IMG/VR virus record: IMGVR_UViG_3300022698_000188
Coordinates: 1 to 39,241 of that record
Direction: 5' to 3' (one strand)
DNA: 39,241 bases
Source of the DNA: a virus
Shown: positions 8,020 to 14,208 of the stretch, one piece after another
How the letters are laid out: each line of letters begins with the position of its first letter
Position numbering within the stretch: the stretch's first letter is position 1
Made by a program: the position numbers and the translations under genes
Notes under the pieces: generated by a model
What the model saw: the letters and a program-made list of their open reading frames with translations, nothing else
Database searches by the model: none
Told to the model about the DNA's origin: nothing

Positions 8020-8319
8020 CTAATCGATCCCGATCCGCGCCTTGTCTTCGCGCAGCCGGGCCTCGGTGTTGTCGAAATCCACCTGGGTGGCGGTCACGAT
8101 CTGCCGCAGCCGAGAGACGCTCGGCCGCCACCGGCCGGTCGCCTCCACCCGCTCCGCCCACCCCACCCGCAGCAGCGTCTGCAGCGAGCGGGTAGCGGCC
8201 GGCGGGCTGATCTGCGCCGCCCGGGCCACCTCCGACGGCGACAGGCCGGCGGCCGGAAAATTCAGCAGTACATCCAGCACCATGAACACCCGCTCGGCGG
8301 CCTTGATGTGCTCAGTCAT
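8020..8319 (-). CDS. IclR-type winged-helix regulator (short)
   Basis: A 99-aa protein corresponding to the N-terminal DNA-binding domain of IclR regulators only. AAERVFMVLDVLLNFPAAGLSPSEVARAAQISPPAATRSLQTLLRVGWAER matches the family's helix-turn-helix and wing (about residues 5-58). There is no effector-binding domain. I chose the ATG at 8319 (MTEHIK) because it overlaps the gam stop by 8 nt. It probably tunes early or host transcription. Confidence 0.75.
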   Translation of the reverse strand: MTEHIKAAERVFMVLDVLLNFPAAGLSPSEVARAAQISPPAATRSLQTLLRVGWAERVEATGRWRPSVSRLRQIVTATQVDFDNTEARLREDKARIGID

Positions 8320-8842
8320 CGGCTTCCACCTGCGCCCGCACATCCCCCAGCAACCCCTGCATCAGCCGCTCCAGCTCCCCCTCAACCGGGTCAATCACCA
8401 GCTCGTCGGAGCCTTTGCGGATCAAGATCCCCAGCTTGCGCTGCAAAGACTCGCTCAGCTTCTTGATGGCCGGCTTCACCGGGGTGGTCTTGGTGTCGGT
8501 CAGGGTCTCCGCCAGGTCGGGCGTGCAGTGCTTACGGATCAACGCCACCAGCTTCAGGTCGCTGGGCCACTGCCACTTATCCGGCGCCTTGCGGTAGCCG
8601 AGCTTCAGCCCGTGAACGATCCGCGTCTTGGGCTTGGCAAAGTGCTCCCGGCCGTCCTCGATAAACTGCGCCAGGGCAAGCTGGCTCTCCTTGGCCTTGG
8701 CGTGGGCGGCGCGAATCTGCGGCAGGTGCTCTTTCTGCAGGGTGCGGGTCTGCTCCTCCAGCTCGCTGAGCTGCTTCTCCAACGCGTCCCGCGCGCGCCG
8801 GTGATCCTCCGCCGCCAGCTCGATGTCTCTCAGGTCGCTCAT
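8312..8842 (-). CDS. gam: Gam-like host-nuclease inhibitor
   Basis: A 176-aa protein matching Mu Gam in size and layout. A long N-terminal coiled coil (about 5-65, ALEKQLSELEEQTRTLQKEH) is followed by the signature KTRIVHGLKLGYRKAPDKWQWPSDLKLVALIRKH (about 72-105) and a second helical pair. Gam of Mu, a prokaryotic Ku relative, binds double-stranded DNA ends and blocks RecBCD exonuclease, protecting incoming phage DNA. It starts 3 nt after the preceding gene's stop. Confidence 0.85.
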   Translation of the reverse strand: MSDLRDIELAAEDHRRARDALEKQLSELEEQTRTLQKEHLPQIRAAHAKAKESQLALAQFIEDGREHFAKPKTRIVHGLKLGYRKAPDKWQWPSDLKLVALIRKHCTPDLAETLTDTKTTPVKPAIKKLSESLQRKLGILIRKGSDELVIDPVEGELERLMQGLLGDVRAQVEADD

Positions 8843-8845
8843 TGC

Positions 8846-9265
8846 CTACCCCTCCCTGCAAATCAATGCAGCCCCGCGGGCGTGCAGCGCCGCGCCGTAG
8901 AGACGGCTCAACAGGGGGTCTTCAAGGCCCTCGATGTACTCCTCCAGCGCCTCGGTCGCCGCGTTTTCCGCCTGCTCCAGGCGCCCCAAAAAATCCACGT
9001 CGTAGTGCACGGATCTTTGGTGATGGGTCTCGGCGCTGGGCTTGACATCCCAGCACAGCCGGTCGGTCGCCTGATGCAGCGGATTGCCACGCGCGTCCAC
9101 ATCCTCCGCCACCACCACCTCGCCACGCTTGCGCAGGTGCCACAGCCGCTTGATCACGGTCCGGCGGTCGCTGATCTCGGTCGCCTCCAGCAGCTGCGCG
9201 ACGCTCATGGGCTCCCCGCCGGACAACGCACGGCGGATCTGGTCTATCGGTTTGATGCGGCTCAT
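8846..9265 (-). CDS. Winged-helix protein from an internal start
   Basis: A 139-aa protein in the same frame as the SANT-like ORF. ATG 9265 is preceded by AGGAG seven nt upstream, a strong Shine-Dalgarno sequence that would be pointless inside a simple fusion. The N-terminus (about 1-60: IDQIRRALSGGEPMSVAQLLEATEISDRRTVIKRLWHLRKRGEVV) is a clear winged helix-turn-helix. The C-terminal half is acidic and helical (FLGRLEQAENAATEALEEYIEGL). Probably a regulator made separately from the long form. Confidence 0.66.
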   Translation of the reverse strand: MSRIKPIDQIRRALSGGEPMSVAQLLEATEISDRRTVIKRLWHLRKRGEVVVAEDVDARGNPLHQATDRLCWDVKPSAETHHQRSVHYDVDFLGRLEQAENAATEALEEYIEGLEDPLLSRLYGAALHARGAALICREG

Positions 9266-9736
9266 AACGGTGCTCCTATACGGGGTTTGGTCGCCGCCCC
9301 AGGGCAGGTGAGCGGCCAGTTGTTGTATGTCCGTCGGTGCGGGCACGTGTATGTGCTGCTCGTGTTTTCGCCCCCTGGTGTTGCCCACCAGCGCATGACA
9401 GCGTTGCTGGCAGGCGACCGCCGAGCGCCGGGGCCTACCTGGGATGCGCGGCAGTTGCTCGGCAATCTCCGCGAAGGTCGCGCCCTGTTTGCGCAACCGC
9501 AGCAGTGCAGCATCCTCGGCCCGGGACCACTCGTTGCGGGCGCCGGGTCCCGCCCGCAGCCCCTTGAGGACGCGCCAGCGCATCCTGCAGGCCTGGGCGC
9601 TGCGCCGGGTGGGGGAAATCCGCGCCATCATCAGCAGGCGGCCGATCTGCGCCCACTGCCCGCCCTCATGGTCGCGCAGCCGCACCAGCGCGGCGTCCTC
9701 CTCAGCCGTCCAAGGGATCACGAAAGACCCGCTCAT
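8846..9736 (-). CDS. Two-repeat SANT/Myb-like protein fused in frame to a winged-helix protein
   Basis: One open frame of 296 codons runs from ATG 9736, which overlaps the upstream stop by 1 nt (TGATG). The first 120 residues hold two SANT/Myb-like units. Unit 1 has W9-TAEED, W28 and RRSAQACRMRW (44-54). Unit 2 has W70-SRAED and RRSAVACQQRC (103-113). A linker (about 120-157) leads to M158, where a second protein starts with its own ribosome binding site. Either a fusion is made, or mainly the downstream protein with read-through from the first. Tandem SANT-like repeats suggest DNA binding. Confidence 0.62.
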   Translation of the reverse strand: MSGSFVIPWTAEEDAALVRLRDHEGGQWAQIGRLLMMARISPTRRSAQACRMRWRVLKGLRAGPGARNEWSRAEDAALLRLRKQGATFAEIAEQLPRIPGRPRRSAVACQQRCHALVGNTRGRKHEQHIHVPAPTDIQQLAAHLPWGGDQTPYRSTVMSRIKPIDQIRRALSGGEPMSVAQLLEATEISDRRTVIKRLWHLRKRGEVVVAEDVDARGNPLHQATDRLCWDVKPSAETHHQRSVHYDVDFLGRLEQAENAATEALEEYIEGLEDPLLSRLYGAALHARGAALICREG

Positions 9737-10080
9737 CACAGCACCTCCAGCCGATCCGGATCGGCCCTGAAGATCACCAGCGGCCCGTCCGACAGCTCCA
9801 GCCGCCGCAGCCGCCCCAGGTACTCCAGATGCACCTCGCGGCCCGCGTCCAGGTCCCGGGCCGCCTTGGCCAGGGCGGCGTCCAGCAGGATCTCCACCTG
9901 CTCCGGCGTGACGCTGAAATTCGGCCACAGCTCCAGCGCCTCGGCCCGGGCCGCTCTGATCAGCTCGGCGGTATAGGCCGGGGTATGCTCTGAGGTGCCG
10001 GGGGGCTCGGCGCCGATCGTCTCCGGTCCGGCGTGGGGCATGGCGTCGGGGTCCAGGCAGCGCACAGCGGTGTCGCTCAT
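9736..10080 (-). CDS. Possible HU/IHF-like small protein
   Basis: A 114-aa protein; the start at MSDTAV overlaps the upstream stop by 4 nt. Residues 55-100 (VTPEQVEILLDAALAKAARDLDAGREVHLEYLGRLRRLEL) resemble the helix-helix-strand start of HU-family proteins, where a G-x-x-V-x-L-x-x-F/L-G-x-L motif begins the beta sheet. The long DNA-contacting arms of HU are not evident, so this may be a degenerate relative or a chance likeness. The first 40 residues appear disordered. Confidence 0.65.
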   Translation of the reverse strand: MSDTAVRCLDPDAMPHAGPETIGAEPPGTSEHTPAYTAELIRAARAEALELWPNFSVTPEQVEILLDAALAKAARDLDAGREVHLEYLGRLRRLELSDGPLVIFRADPDRLEVL

Positions 10081-10349
10081 TGGGCGTCTCCGGTAGGTTG
10101 AGTCCATCGCACCCGGCAGCCCTGCACCTCGGCTTCCAGGGTGGTAGACGTAGGGGTCTTGCACTTGAATTCGCCGTCCAGCTGCGCCGACCGCGGCGGC
10201 GGCTCGATCTCCACCACCGGCCGACCCATCTGCGGATCTGTGCGAGCCAGCTTGACCGTGCAGCCCGAGCGGGCCAGCTCGGCACAGGCATACAGCAGAT
10301 CATCCAGCGCGGTGGCGATTTGGGCGTTTTGGGTCGGATTCGGGCTCAT
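10077..10349 (-). CDS. Small early protein of unknown function
   Basis: A 90-aa protein starting MSPNPTQNAQ, with 4-nt ATGA overlaps at both ends. A helical first half (IATALDDLLYACAELARSGCTV) precedes a beta-like second half rich in short strands (PVVEIEPPP, EAEVQGCRVRW). No family recognised. Coupling to both neighbours supports expression. Confidence 0.62.
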   Translation of the reverse strand: MSPNPTQNAQIATALDDLLYACAELARSGCTVKLARTDPQMGRPVVEIEPPPRSAQLDGEFKCKTPTSTTLEAEVQGCRVRWTQPTGDAQ

Positions 10350-10633
10350 GCTGCCGCCTCCTCTGTCTGACCTGCCGACAAAGCCCGCTTGACGGCCCAG
10401 ATCAGGACCGCGCCCTCGGCCGCGGTCAGATGCAGCGATGCCGGCCTGACCAGCAGCGCCCAGCCGCAGGGGTTGCGGCTGACTTCCAGCTTGCCCGCGT
10501 GGGCATACTCTCCAGCGCTCTCCATGGCATCGACCAGCTCGGTCGCCTCCTGCGGTTGCAGCAAGAGCAGCGCGGGGCCGACGCTGATGGCGACTTGCGA
10601 TTTTGGTGTCCAGTGGGCAGTGATGTCGGTCAT
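10346..10633 (-). CDS. Small early protein of unknown function
   Basis: A 95-aa protein starting MTDITAHWTP. It contains VAISVGPALLLLQPQEATELVDAMESAGEYAHAG, in which an amphipathic helix follows a beta strand, and a second strand (CGWALLVRPASLHL). No motif is recognised. It is the first gene of the main early block downstream of the plus-strand insertion at 10807. About 170 nt of untranslated sequence lie upstream of its start. Confidence 0.6.
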   Translation of the reverse strand: MTDITAHWTPKSQVAISVGPALLLLQPQEATELVDAMESAGEYAHAGKLEVSRNPCGWALLVRPASLHLTAAEGAVLIWAVKRALSAGQTEEAAA

Positions 10634-10806
10634 TGAGGGTCTCCGGGGTGAGGAGCGAGGGCGCACAGCTCCGAACGACCGCGCCGGACGCGCGGGCCGG
10701 GCCGAGGCTCCAGGGATGGGTGACGGCTTCGACGCAAATAGGGCGGGAACCCACCCCGGTGATAGGATGGAAGCGGCGACTTTTTCCCAACACCAAGGGG
10801 GTTCCC

Positions 10807-11046
10807 ATGACTGAAATAACAAATGAAAGCTTTACTGATGACGAGGCGGAGTTGGAAGCGCTGAAGATCCTGGTCCACGAAGTCATCACACTGCTGGTAA
10901 CCACCAAGGCGCTTGACGCCTGCGCCCTGCTTGGCCGTCTCGAAGCGATTGAAGCCACAGCAAAGCAAGGCGATCCAAGAGTAATGGAGGCGCTTACAAT
11001 TCATGCCGACGTGATTCGCGACTTCTTCTGTCCGCGCGACGACTGA
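10807..11046 (+). CDS. Small acidic protein on the opposite strand of the early operon
   Basis: A 79-aa protein starting MTEITNESF, with AAGGGGG as a ribosome binding site 5 nt before the ATG. It is strongly acidic by count (about 17 Asp/Glu against 7 Lys/Arg) and mostly helical. It is the only rightward gene in the early region. Its 3' end overlaps the 3' end of the leftward gene 11001-11198 by 46 nt. The position is that of a moron, a gene added to a phage and expressed independently, often from the prophage. Candidate roles are lysogen benefit or anti-defence (inference). No convincing promoter was found in 10634-10806. Confidence 0.65.
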   Translation: MTEITNESFTDDEAELEALKILVHEVITLLVTTKALDACALLGRLEAIEATAKQGDPRVMEALTIHADVIRDFFCPRDD

Positions 11047-11198
11047 CAGCCCAGGCTGCGCAGGCGCATATACACGGTGTGCGCAGACAAGCAGTGCTCC
11101 TGCGTATGTCGGCGTACCCAATCGCGCCGCTGCTGCGCGGGCATTTCGGCCCAGGCAGCAGGATTGATCGGCAGTCTTGATTTGTCTTTGGTGGTCAT
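11001..11198 (-). CDS. Small early protein of unknown function
   Basis: A 65-aa basic protein starting MTTKDKSRLPINPAAW, overlapping the upstream stop by 4 nt. The middle (MPAQQRRDWVRRHTQEHCLSAHTVYMRLRSLGC) looks helical and could be an HTH-like DNA-binding segment. Its last 15 codons overlap the convergent plus-strand gene, so the C-terminus may have been replaced when that gene was acquired. Confidence 0.55.
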   Translation of the reverse strand: MTTKDKSRLPINPAAWAEMPAQQRRDWVRRHTQEHCLSAHTVYMRLRSLGCQSSRGQKKSRITSA

Positions 11199-11548
11199 TG
11201 GGGTCTCCGGGGTGGGTTGCACATCCTCTCGATCGATACGTGCATCCAAGTGCGCTCATCCTTGCTGGCCTGTTTCCACCAGGCGGCTAAAACGCGTTGG
11301 GTGGCAGCCAGTTCGGGGTTGAGTTCTTCGGGAAGCAACGGCGATTTTTCGCGGACCAGCGCGTCTAGGCTGATGCCTTTGCGCAAGGCGAGATCGACGA
11401 TCGCGTTCCAGGGCAGCGAATGGCGAGCATTACGGTTCGCCAGGGCATTTCTCGAAAGAGATAGTTCGGCAGCCAGCGCGCTATCGCTCTTGATGTTTAG
11501 CGCTACCTTGAGCCGGTCGGTAACGCGAGCATGCAAAGATGCGCTCAT
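11195..11548 (-). CDS. CI-repressor-type HTH regulator of the early operon
   Basis: A 117-aa protein. Residues 10-65 (DRLKVALNIKSDSALAAELSLSRNALANRNARHSLPWNAIVDLALRKGISLDALV) match the phage CI-type helix-turn-helix found in P2-like and related repressors. The C-terminal half (about 66-117) is helical with no LexA-type protease residues. As the second gene of the leftward early operon it is more likely an early regulator than the maintenance repressor, which is encoded divergently at 11907. Confidence 0.72.
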   Translation of the reverse strand: MSASLHARVTDRLKVALNIKSDSALAAELSLSRNALANRNARHSLPWNAIVDLALRKGISLDALVREKSPLLPEELNPELAATQRVLAAWWKQASKDERTWMHVSIERMCNPPRRPQ

Positions 11549-11799
11549 GCCGCGTCCCTCCGCTCGGCCACCACCTCCGGCACTACCTCGGCGCCCAGGT
11601 CTTTGCGCAGGTCGGACATGATTCGCTGTGCCGTCCCGCCATGTGGTTGGCGGTCCGTGCGGCCGGCCCAGGTGTCGACCGTCAGATATACCGTGCGCGG
11701 GTTGTAGCCCCGCGACTTGGCCCATGCATTCAGGCTTGATCCCGCGCCGATCAGCTTTGCGCGGATCTGCCTTACAGCAATATCGGAATTTTCTGGCAT
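11545..11799 (-). CDS. Ner-like early regulator
   Basis: An 84-aa protein, first gene of the early operon, starting MPENSDIAV about 48 nt after the predicted transcription start. Residues 8-45 (AVRQIRAKLIGAGSSLNAWAKSRGYNPRTVYLTV) form a helix-turn-helix reminiscent of Ner of Mu and D108. It is in the position of ner, directly downstream of the early promoter. Ner represses both the early and the repressor promoters in Mu. The reading frame is open 40 codons further upstream, but that part runs through the promoter region. Confidence 0.75.
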   Translation of the reverse strand: MPENSDIAVRQIRAKLIGAGSSLNAWAKSRGYNPRTVYLTVDTWAGRTDRQPHGGTAQRIMSDLRKDLGAEVVPEVVAERRDAA

Positions 11800-11849
11800 C
11801 GAAAAACCCTTGCCTATGGCGTAATCTAAAATGGAAGACTCAACACAGT

Positions 11850-11879
11850 TTGAATTATGCACAGATATCCGCGCATAGT
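11850..11879 (+). promoter_or_regulatory. Repressor promoter (rightward)
   Basis: TTGAAT (11850-11855) and CATAGT (11874-11879), spacing 18 bp, read toward the XRE repressor. It is weaker than the opposing early promoter. The two promoters lie face to face on almost the same bases, so polymerase binding should be mutually exclusive. Confidence 0.5.
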
Positions 11880-11882
11880 CAA
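11854..11882 (-). promoter_or_regulatory. Early promoter (leftward)
   Basis: On the minus strand TTGACT (11882-11877) and CATAAT (11859-11854) are separated by 17 bp, a near-consensus sigma-70 promoter. Initiation near 11847 would give a leader of about 48 nt before the Ner-like start codon. It overlaps the repressor promoter and the palindrome at 11857-11876. Confidence 0.75.
11857..11876. promoter_or_regulatory. Operator-like 20-bp palindrome
   Basis: ATGC...GATATC...GCAT is symmetric at 16 of 20 positions and centred on GATATC (11864-11869). It fills the spacer of both divergent promoters, the expected place for an operator that decides between lytic and lysogenic transcription. Whether the XRE repressor or the Ner/CI-like protein binds it cannot be told from sequence. 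Confidence 0.6.
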
Positions 11883-11906
11883 CAATAAGAGTGCAAATTA
11901 CTGTTC

Positions 11907-12368
11907 GTGATCGGCCCAAGAATTAAAGAGGAGCGCGAAAGACTGCACCTGACCCAGGCAAAGCTGGCGGCAGCCTGCGGGATAGGGCGGCGCACGTTGG
12001 TCGATTGGGAGAAGGGCAAGTCTTCGCCCACTGCGGTGCAGTTATCTGCACTTTTAGAGATGGGATTTAATATTGTATATATCTTGACGGGAGAGACAAA
12101 GGTCGCGGAAGAGGGGGCTGGGTACGAAGCGGGTGAATTTCCGGAAAAACTAAAGAGTTTTTTTCTCTGGCTCCGCGACTACCTAAAAAACGCCGACGAA
12201 GAGGAGTTGACCTGGTTCCACCGCCAGGCCGCGAAGTGTTTCCCGGACTACGCCGAATACCTCGGCGCACAAACTGTGCTCAGCCGCTACGGCCTGCAAT
12301 ACAGCCCGGACGACCTCGATTACCCAGGTGCCGAAGAGGTCGAAAAACGGCGCAAAGAGAAAAAGTAA
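11907..12368 (+). CDS. XRE-family prophage repressor
   Basis: A 153-aa protein. Residues 2-60 form a canonical XRE helix-turn-helix (IGPRIKEERERLHLTQAKLAAACGIGRRTLVDWEKGKSSPTAVQLSALLEMGFNIVYILTG). A helical C-terminal domain (about 75-153) has no Ser-Lys autoprotease pair. It is divergent from the early operon and reads from the weaker of two overlapping promoters, so it is the likely c repressor. I chose the GTG start at 11907 because the HTH begins right after it; no good Shine-Dalgarno sequence precedes it. The next gene overlaps its stop codon (TAATG). Confidence 0.8.
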   Translation: MIGPRIKEERERLHLTQAKLAAACGIGRRTLVDWEKGKSSPTAVQLSALLEMGFNIVYILTGETKVAEEGAGYEAGEFPEKLKSFFLWLRDYLKNADEEELTWFHRQAAKCFPDYAEYLGAQTVLSRYGLQYSPDDLDYPGAEEVEKRRKEKK

Positions 12369-12523
12369 TGCGCGCCATAGACGTGATTCACACCTGGCGC
12401 TGGATCGGCCGCACAACGTACCGGGTCTATTGCCTACTGCGTTATGGGCGATATCCTACAAAGCGCGGCGACCGAAAAGACTATAATTCGAGCTGGAAGC
12501 GAATCCACCGGAGATACCCATGA
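12368..12523 (+). CDS. 51-aa basic protein co-transcribed with the repressor
   Basis: A small protein starting at the ATG that overlaps the repressor stop (TAATG). The next gene in turn overlaps its stop (ATGA). It is highly basic and aromatic (IHTWRWIGRTTYRVYCLLRY, SSWKRIHRRYP). No family is recognised. Coupling on both sides and its place in the lysogenic operon argue that it is expressed in the lysogen. Confidence 0.6.
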   Translation: MRAIDVIHTWRWIGRTTYRVYCLLRYGRYPTKRGDRKDYNSSWKRIHRRYP

Positions 12524-12717
12524 AAACCCTGAGAAACCTCCTGATCTGGCTTGTAGTGCTGTTCGGATCGTCGGCAGTCCCTCTAGTCTTGGACGACGAT
12601 GTACGCGCCATGGGCATTTCAGTGGTGATCTTCGTCGCCGTCTTCGCCCTCGGCCTCAAATGGATCATCAACGACGCTTTGGCTAGGCGCCACGGAAGCA
12701 TGAGGACCAAAAGCTAG
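12520..12717 (+). CDS. Small two-helix membrane protein of the lysogenic operon
   Basis: A 65-aa protein with two hydrophobic segments (about 5-24, LRNLLIWLVVLFGSSAVPLVL; about 31-52, MGISVVIFVAVFALGLKWII) and a basic tail (RRHGSMRTKS). It is probably an inner-membrane hairpin. It is third in the repressor operon and has a 4-nt overlap with the gene before it. Prophage membrane proteins in this setting often act in superinfection exclusion; that is inference. Confidence 0.68.
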   Translation: MKTLRNLLIWLVVLFGSSAVPLVLDDDVRAMGISVVIFVAVFALGLKWIINDALARRHGSMRTKS

Positions 12718-12722
12718 CCCCG

Positions 12723-12995
12723 CTACGCTCGGTACCCCGGATGCGCCAACCTCAGCGCGATGCGTTTCGCCAGCGGCGAGGCGGCAGGGCACCGGGAGAG
12801 CCACAGCATCAACTGCCCGTCGCGCCAGTCCTGCCGGCGAGTGGCGCCGGAGACGTGACTCATTTGCCGCTTTGAAATCTTCGGCCCCGCCAACCCACTG
12901 AGCCGGTCGGCGTTCCATAGCCGGCGGACAATGCGCTCATCGGCGGGGGCCCACTGACGTGGGTTTTCCATCCATTGGGGTGTTTTTTTCGCCAC
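12723..12995 (-). CDS. Conserved-looking small basic protein, leftward
   Basis: A 90-aa protein. I chose the GTG start at 12995 (MAKKTPQWMENPRQW) because AAGAAGGG lies 7 nt upstream; an internal ATG at 12971 lacks such a site. The sequence is basic (DERIVRRLWNADRLSGLAGPKISKRQMSHVSGATRRQDW) and may hold an HTH-like segment. It stands alone between the convergent lysogenic operon (5-nt gap) and the late promoter region. Function unknown. Confidence 0.6.
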   Translation of the reverse strand: MAKKTPQWMENPRQWAPADERIVRRLWNADRLSGLAGPKISKRQMSHVSGATRRQDWRDGQLMLWLSRCPAASPLAKRIALRLAHPGYRA

Positions 12996-13033
12996 TGCGC
13001 GCCCTTCTTGAATTAACCCGAAAATTCGACCCG

Positions 13034-13049
13034 CTTGCCTCCCGGCAAG
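13034..13049. repeat. Hairpin upstream of the first late promoter
   Basis: CTTGCC (13034-13039) and GGCAAG (13044-13049) form a 6-bp stem with a 4-nt TCCC loop, 36 nt before the late dyad. A hairpin also lies 32 nt before the second dyad. There is no T tract, so it is not a standard terminator. Confidence 0.4.
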
Positions 13050-13085
13050 GCGCGGGGTAATCTGACACCATCTCACCACTCCAAT

Positions 13086-13110
13086 GCACAGTGACACCCT
13101 GTCACCGTGC
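13086..13110. promoter_or_regulatory. 25-bp dyad, candidate Mor-type activator site of the first late operon
   Basis: GCACAGTGACA and TGTCACCGTGC form 11-bp arms around CCC, with one mismatched pair. The identical 25 bases recur at 21578-21602. Its centre is 47 nt before the ATG at 13145. With CACACT (13131-13136) as a weak -10, transcription would start about 43-45 nt after the dyad centre. That is the geometry of Mor/C-activated promoters, and it would leave almost no leader. The place matches Plys of Mu. Confidence 0.62.
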
Positions 13111-13144
13111 CGACTCTCCCGCCGATCCCCCACACTGGCCCCGT

Positions 13145-13357
13145 ATGGAGCGGCCAGTCACCTCCGCCACACTGCCCAAGCGCCCGCGCCACTACGCCGC
13201 CGAGATCATAGCTCTGCCCAAAGCCGAGCGCCGGGCGGCCCTGGCGCAGGTCCCCGCCGAGCTGCGGGACTGGGTACGGCACCTGATTGAAGACTGGCAC
13301 GCCAAAGCCAAGAGCCGCGCTCGCTGGGAGCGCAACCTGTGGGAGGGCATGCCGTGA
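13145..13357 (+). CDS. First late gene, small protein of unknown function
   Basis: A 70-aa protein starting MERPVTSATLPKRP. I chose this ATG because the frame further upstream runs through the promoter dyad. It is helical and basic (HYAAEIIALPKAERRAALAQVPAELRDWVRHLIEDWHAKAKSRARW). No Shine-Dalgarno sequence is visible, consistent with a leaderless message. Proteins of this size and pattern open late operons in several Mu-like phages; their role is unknown to me. Confidence 0.68.
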   Translation: MERPVTSATLPKRPRHYAAEIIALPKAERRAALAQVPAELRDWVRHLIEDWHAKAKSRARWERNLWEGMP

Positions 13358-13379
13358 TTAAATAATCGGAGACAAAATC

Positions 13380-13589
13380 ATGAATCTGCCCGACATCGAA
13401 GTCGTATCCGCCCAGGTGCACGAGAGCTGGATGGCCGCCAAGCGCGCGGCCGGTGTTACCAGCCGGCAACTGGAGAGCGGCGAGGAGCTGATGGTGCCCT
13501 ACGAGCAGCTTAGCGAAGAGGCAAAAGAGCTGGACCGCGGCACGGTGCGTACCGTGTACCAGGCCATCCACGCCGCGAAGAGCGGTTGA
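13380..13589 (+). CDS. RyR-domain-like small phage protein
   Basis: A 69-aa protein. VHESWMAAKRAAG followed by LMVPYEQLSEEAKELDRGTVRTVYQAI fits the RyR repeat pattern (H-x-x-W, then VPY-x-x-L-x-x-x-x-K-x-x-DR). Short RyR-like proteins are frequent in phages, but what they do is unclear. It is preceded by GGAG, about 9 nt upstream. Confidence 0.7.
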   Translation: MNLPDIEVVSAQVHESWMAAKRAAGVTSRQLESGEELMVPYEQLSEEAKELDRGTVRTVYQAIHAAKSG

Positions 13590-13614
13590 CGCGCAACCGA
13601 ATCGGAGACCACCC

Positions 13615-13863
13615 ATGACTGTACCCGCCTACGAGCCGGCCAAATCCTGGTACCAATCCCGTGGCGTCCTCGGCGGCCTGGTCGCCGCCCTGGCCGCCGT
13701 GCTCTCCCTGTGGGGCCTGGAGGTGGACCAGGCGGCCCTGACCGACATCCTGCTGGCCGTCGGCGGCCTGGCCGGCGGCGGCCTGGCCGTCTACGGCCGC
13801 GTGCGCGCCGAGCGGCCGATTCGGCGGGCACCGGCCACGCTCGACCGTCTGCCGCCGGAATAG
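13615..13863 (+). CDS. Putative holin
   Basis: An 82-aa protein. After AKSWYQSRG come two hydrophobic segments (about 17-35, GVLGGLVAALAAVLSLWGL; about 41-60, LTDILLAVGGLAGGGLAVYG), then a basic tail (RVRAERPIRRAP). Size, topology and the WYQSRG-to-YGRVRA pattern match proteins annotated as holins at this place in transposable phages. It would open the inner membrane for the M15 endolysin encoded at 18309. Confidence 0.72.
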   Translation: MTVPAYEPAKSWYQSRGVLGGLVAALAAVLSLWGLEVDQAALTDILLAVGGLAGGGLAVYGRVRAERPIRRAPATLDRLPPE

Positions 13864-13866
13864 CCC

Positions 13867-14208
13867 ATGGACTACACCGCCTGGAAGTTCTGGCTCGACG
13901 TGGCGCAAGTTTTGGTCACCGCTGCCATCGGCATCTACGTCTGGCTGGGCAACCGCAACCGGGTCACCAACGAGCGGATTCAAACGCTCGAAGACGATGT
14001 CGACGAGCGCCTGGACAGCCACGGCAACCGCTTGACGCGGATCGAGGCCAAGCAAGAGACGGCCCCCAGTCGCGCCGATGTAGGCCGGATACATGCCCGG
14101 ATCGACGGTGTAGATAAGGCGGTGTCTTCACTGGACGGAAAATTCGAACGGGTGGCCAACACCCTGGACTTGATCCACAGCTATCTGCTCAACGGTAAAC
14201 AAAAATGA
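13867..14208 (+). CDS. Mu gp25-like protein (DUF2730)
   Basis: A 113-aa protein with one N-terminal membrane segment (about 8-27, FWLDVAQVLVTAAIGIYVWL) followed by a coiled coil (about 35-105; ERIQTLEDDVDERLDSHGNRLTRIEAK). This matches the DUF2730 family of Mu gp25. Lying between holin and terminase, it may take part in lysis or membrane attachment, but the role is unproven. Confidence 0.78.
   Translation: MDYTAWKFWLDVAQVLVTAAIGIYVWLGNRNRVTNERIQTLEDDVDERLDSHGNRLTRIEAKQETAPSRADVGRIHARIDGVDKAVSSLDGKFERVANTLDLIHSYLLNGKQK

Noticed and set aside
8042-9976. Plus-strand frame of 644 codons across Gam and neighbours
   Set aside because: It spans several tightly packed, overlapping minus-strand genes including Gam; no domain is visible in its product.
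10633-10806. Upstream extension of the acidic plus-strand gene
   Set aside because: The extension is Arg/Pro-rich and unlike the acidic protein; the ribosome site lies before ATG 10807.
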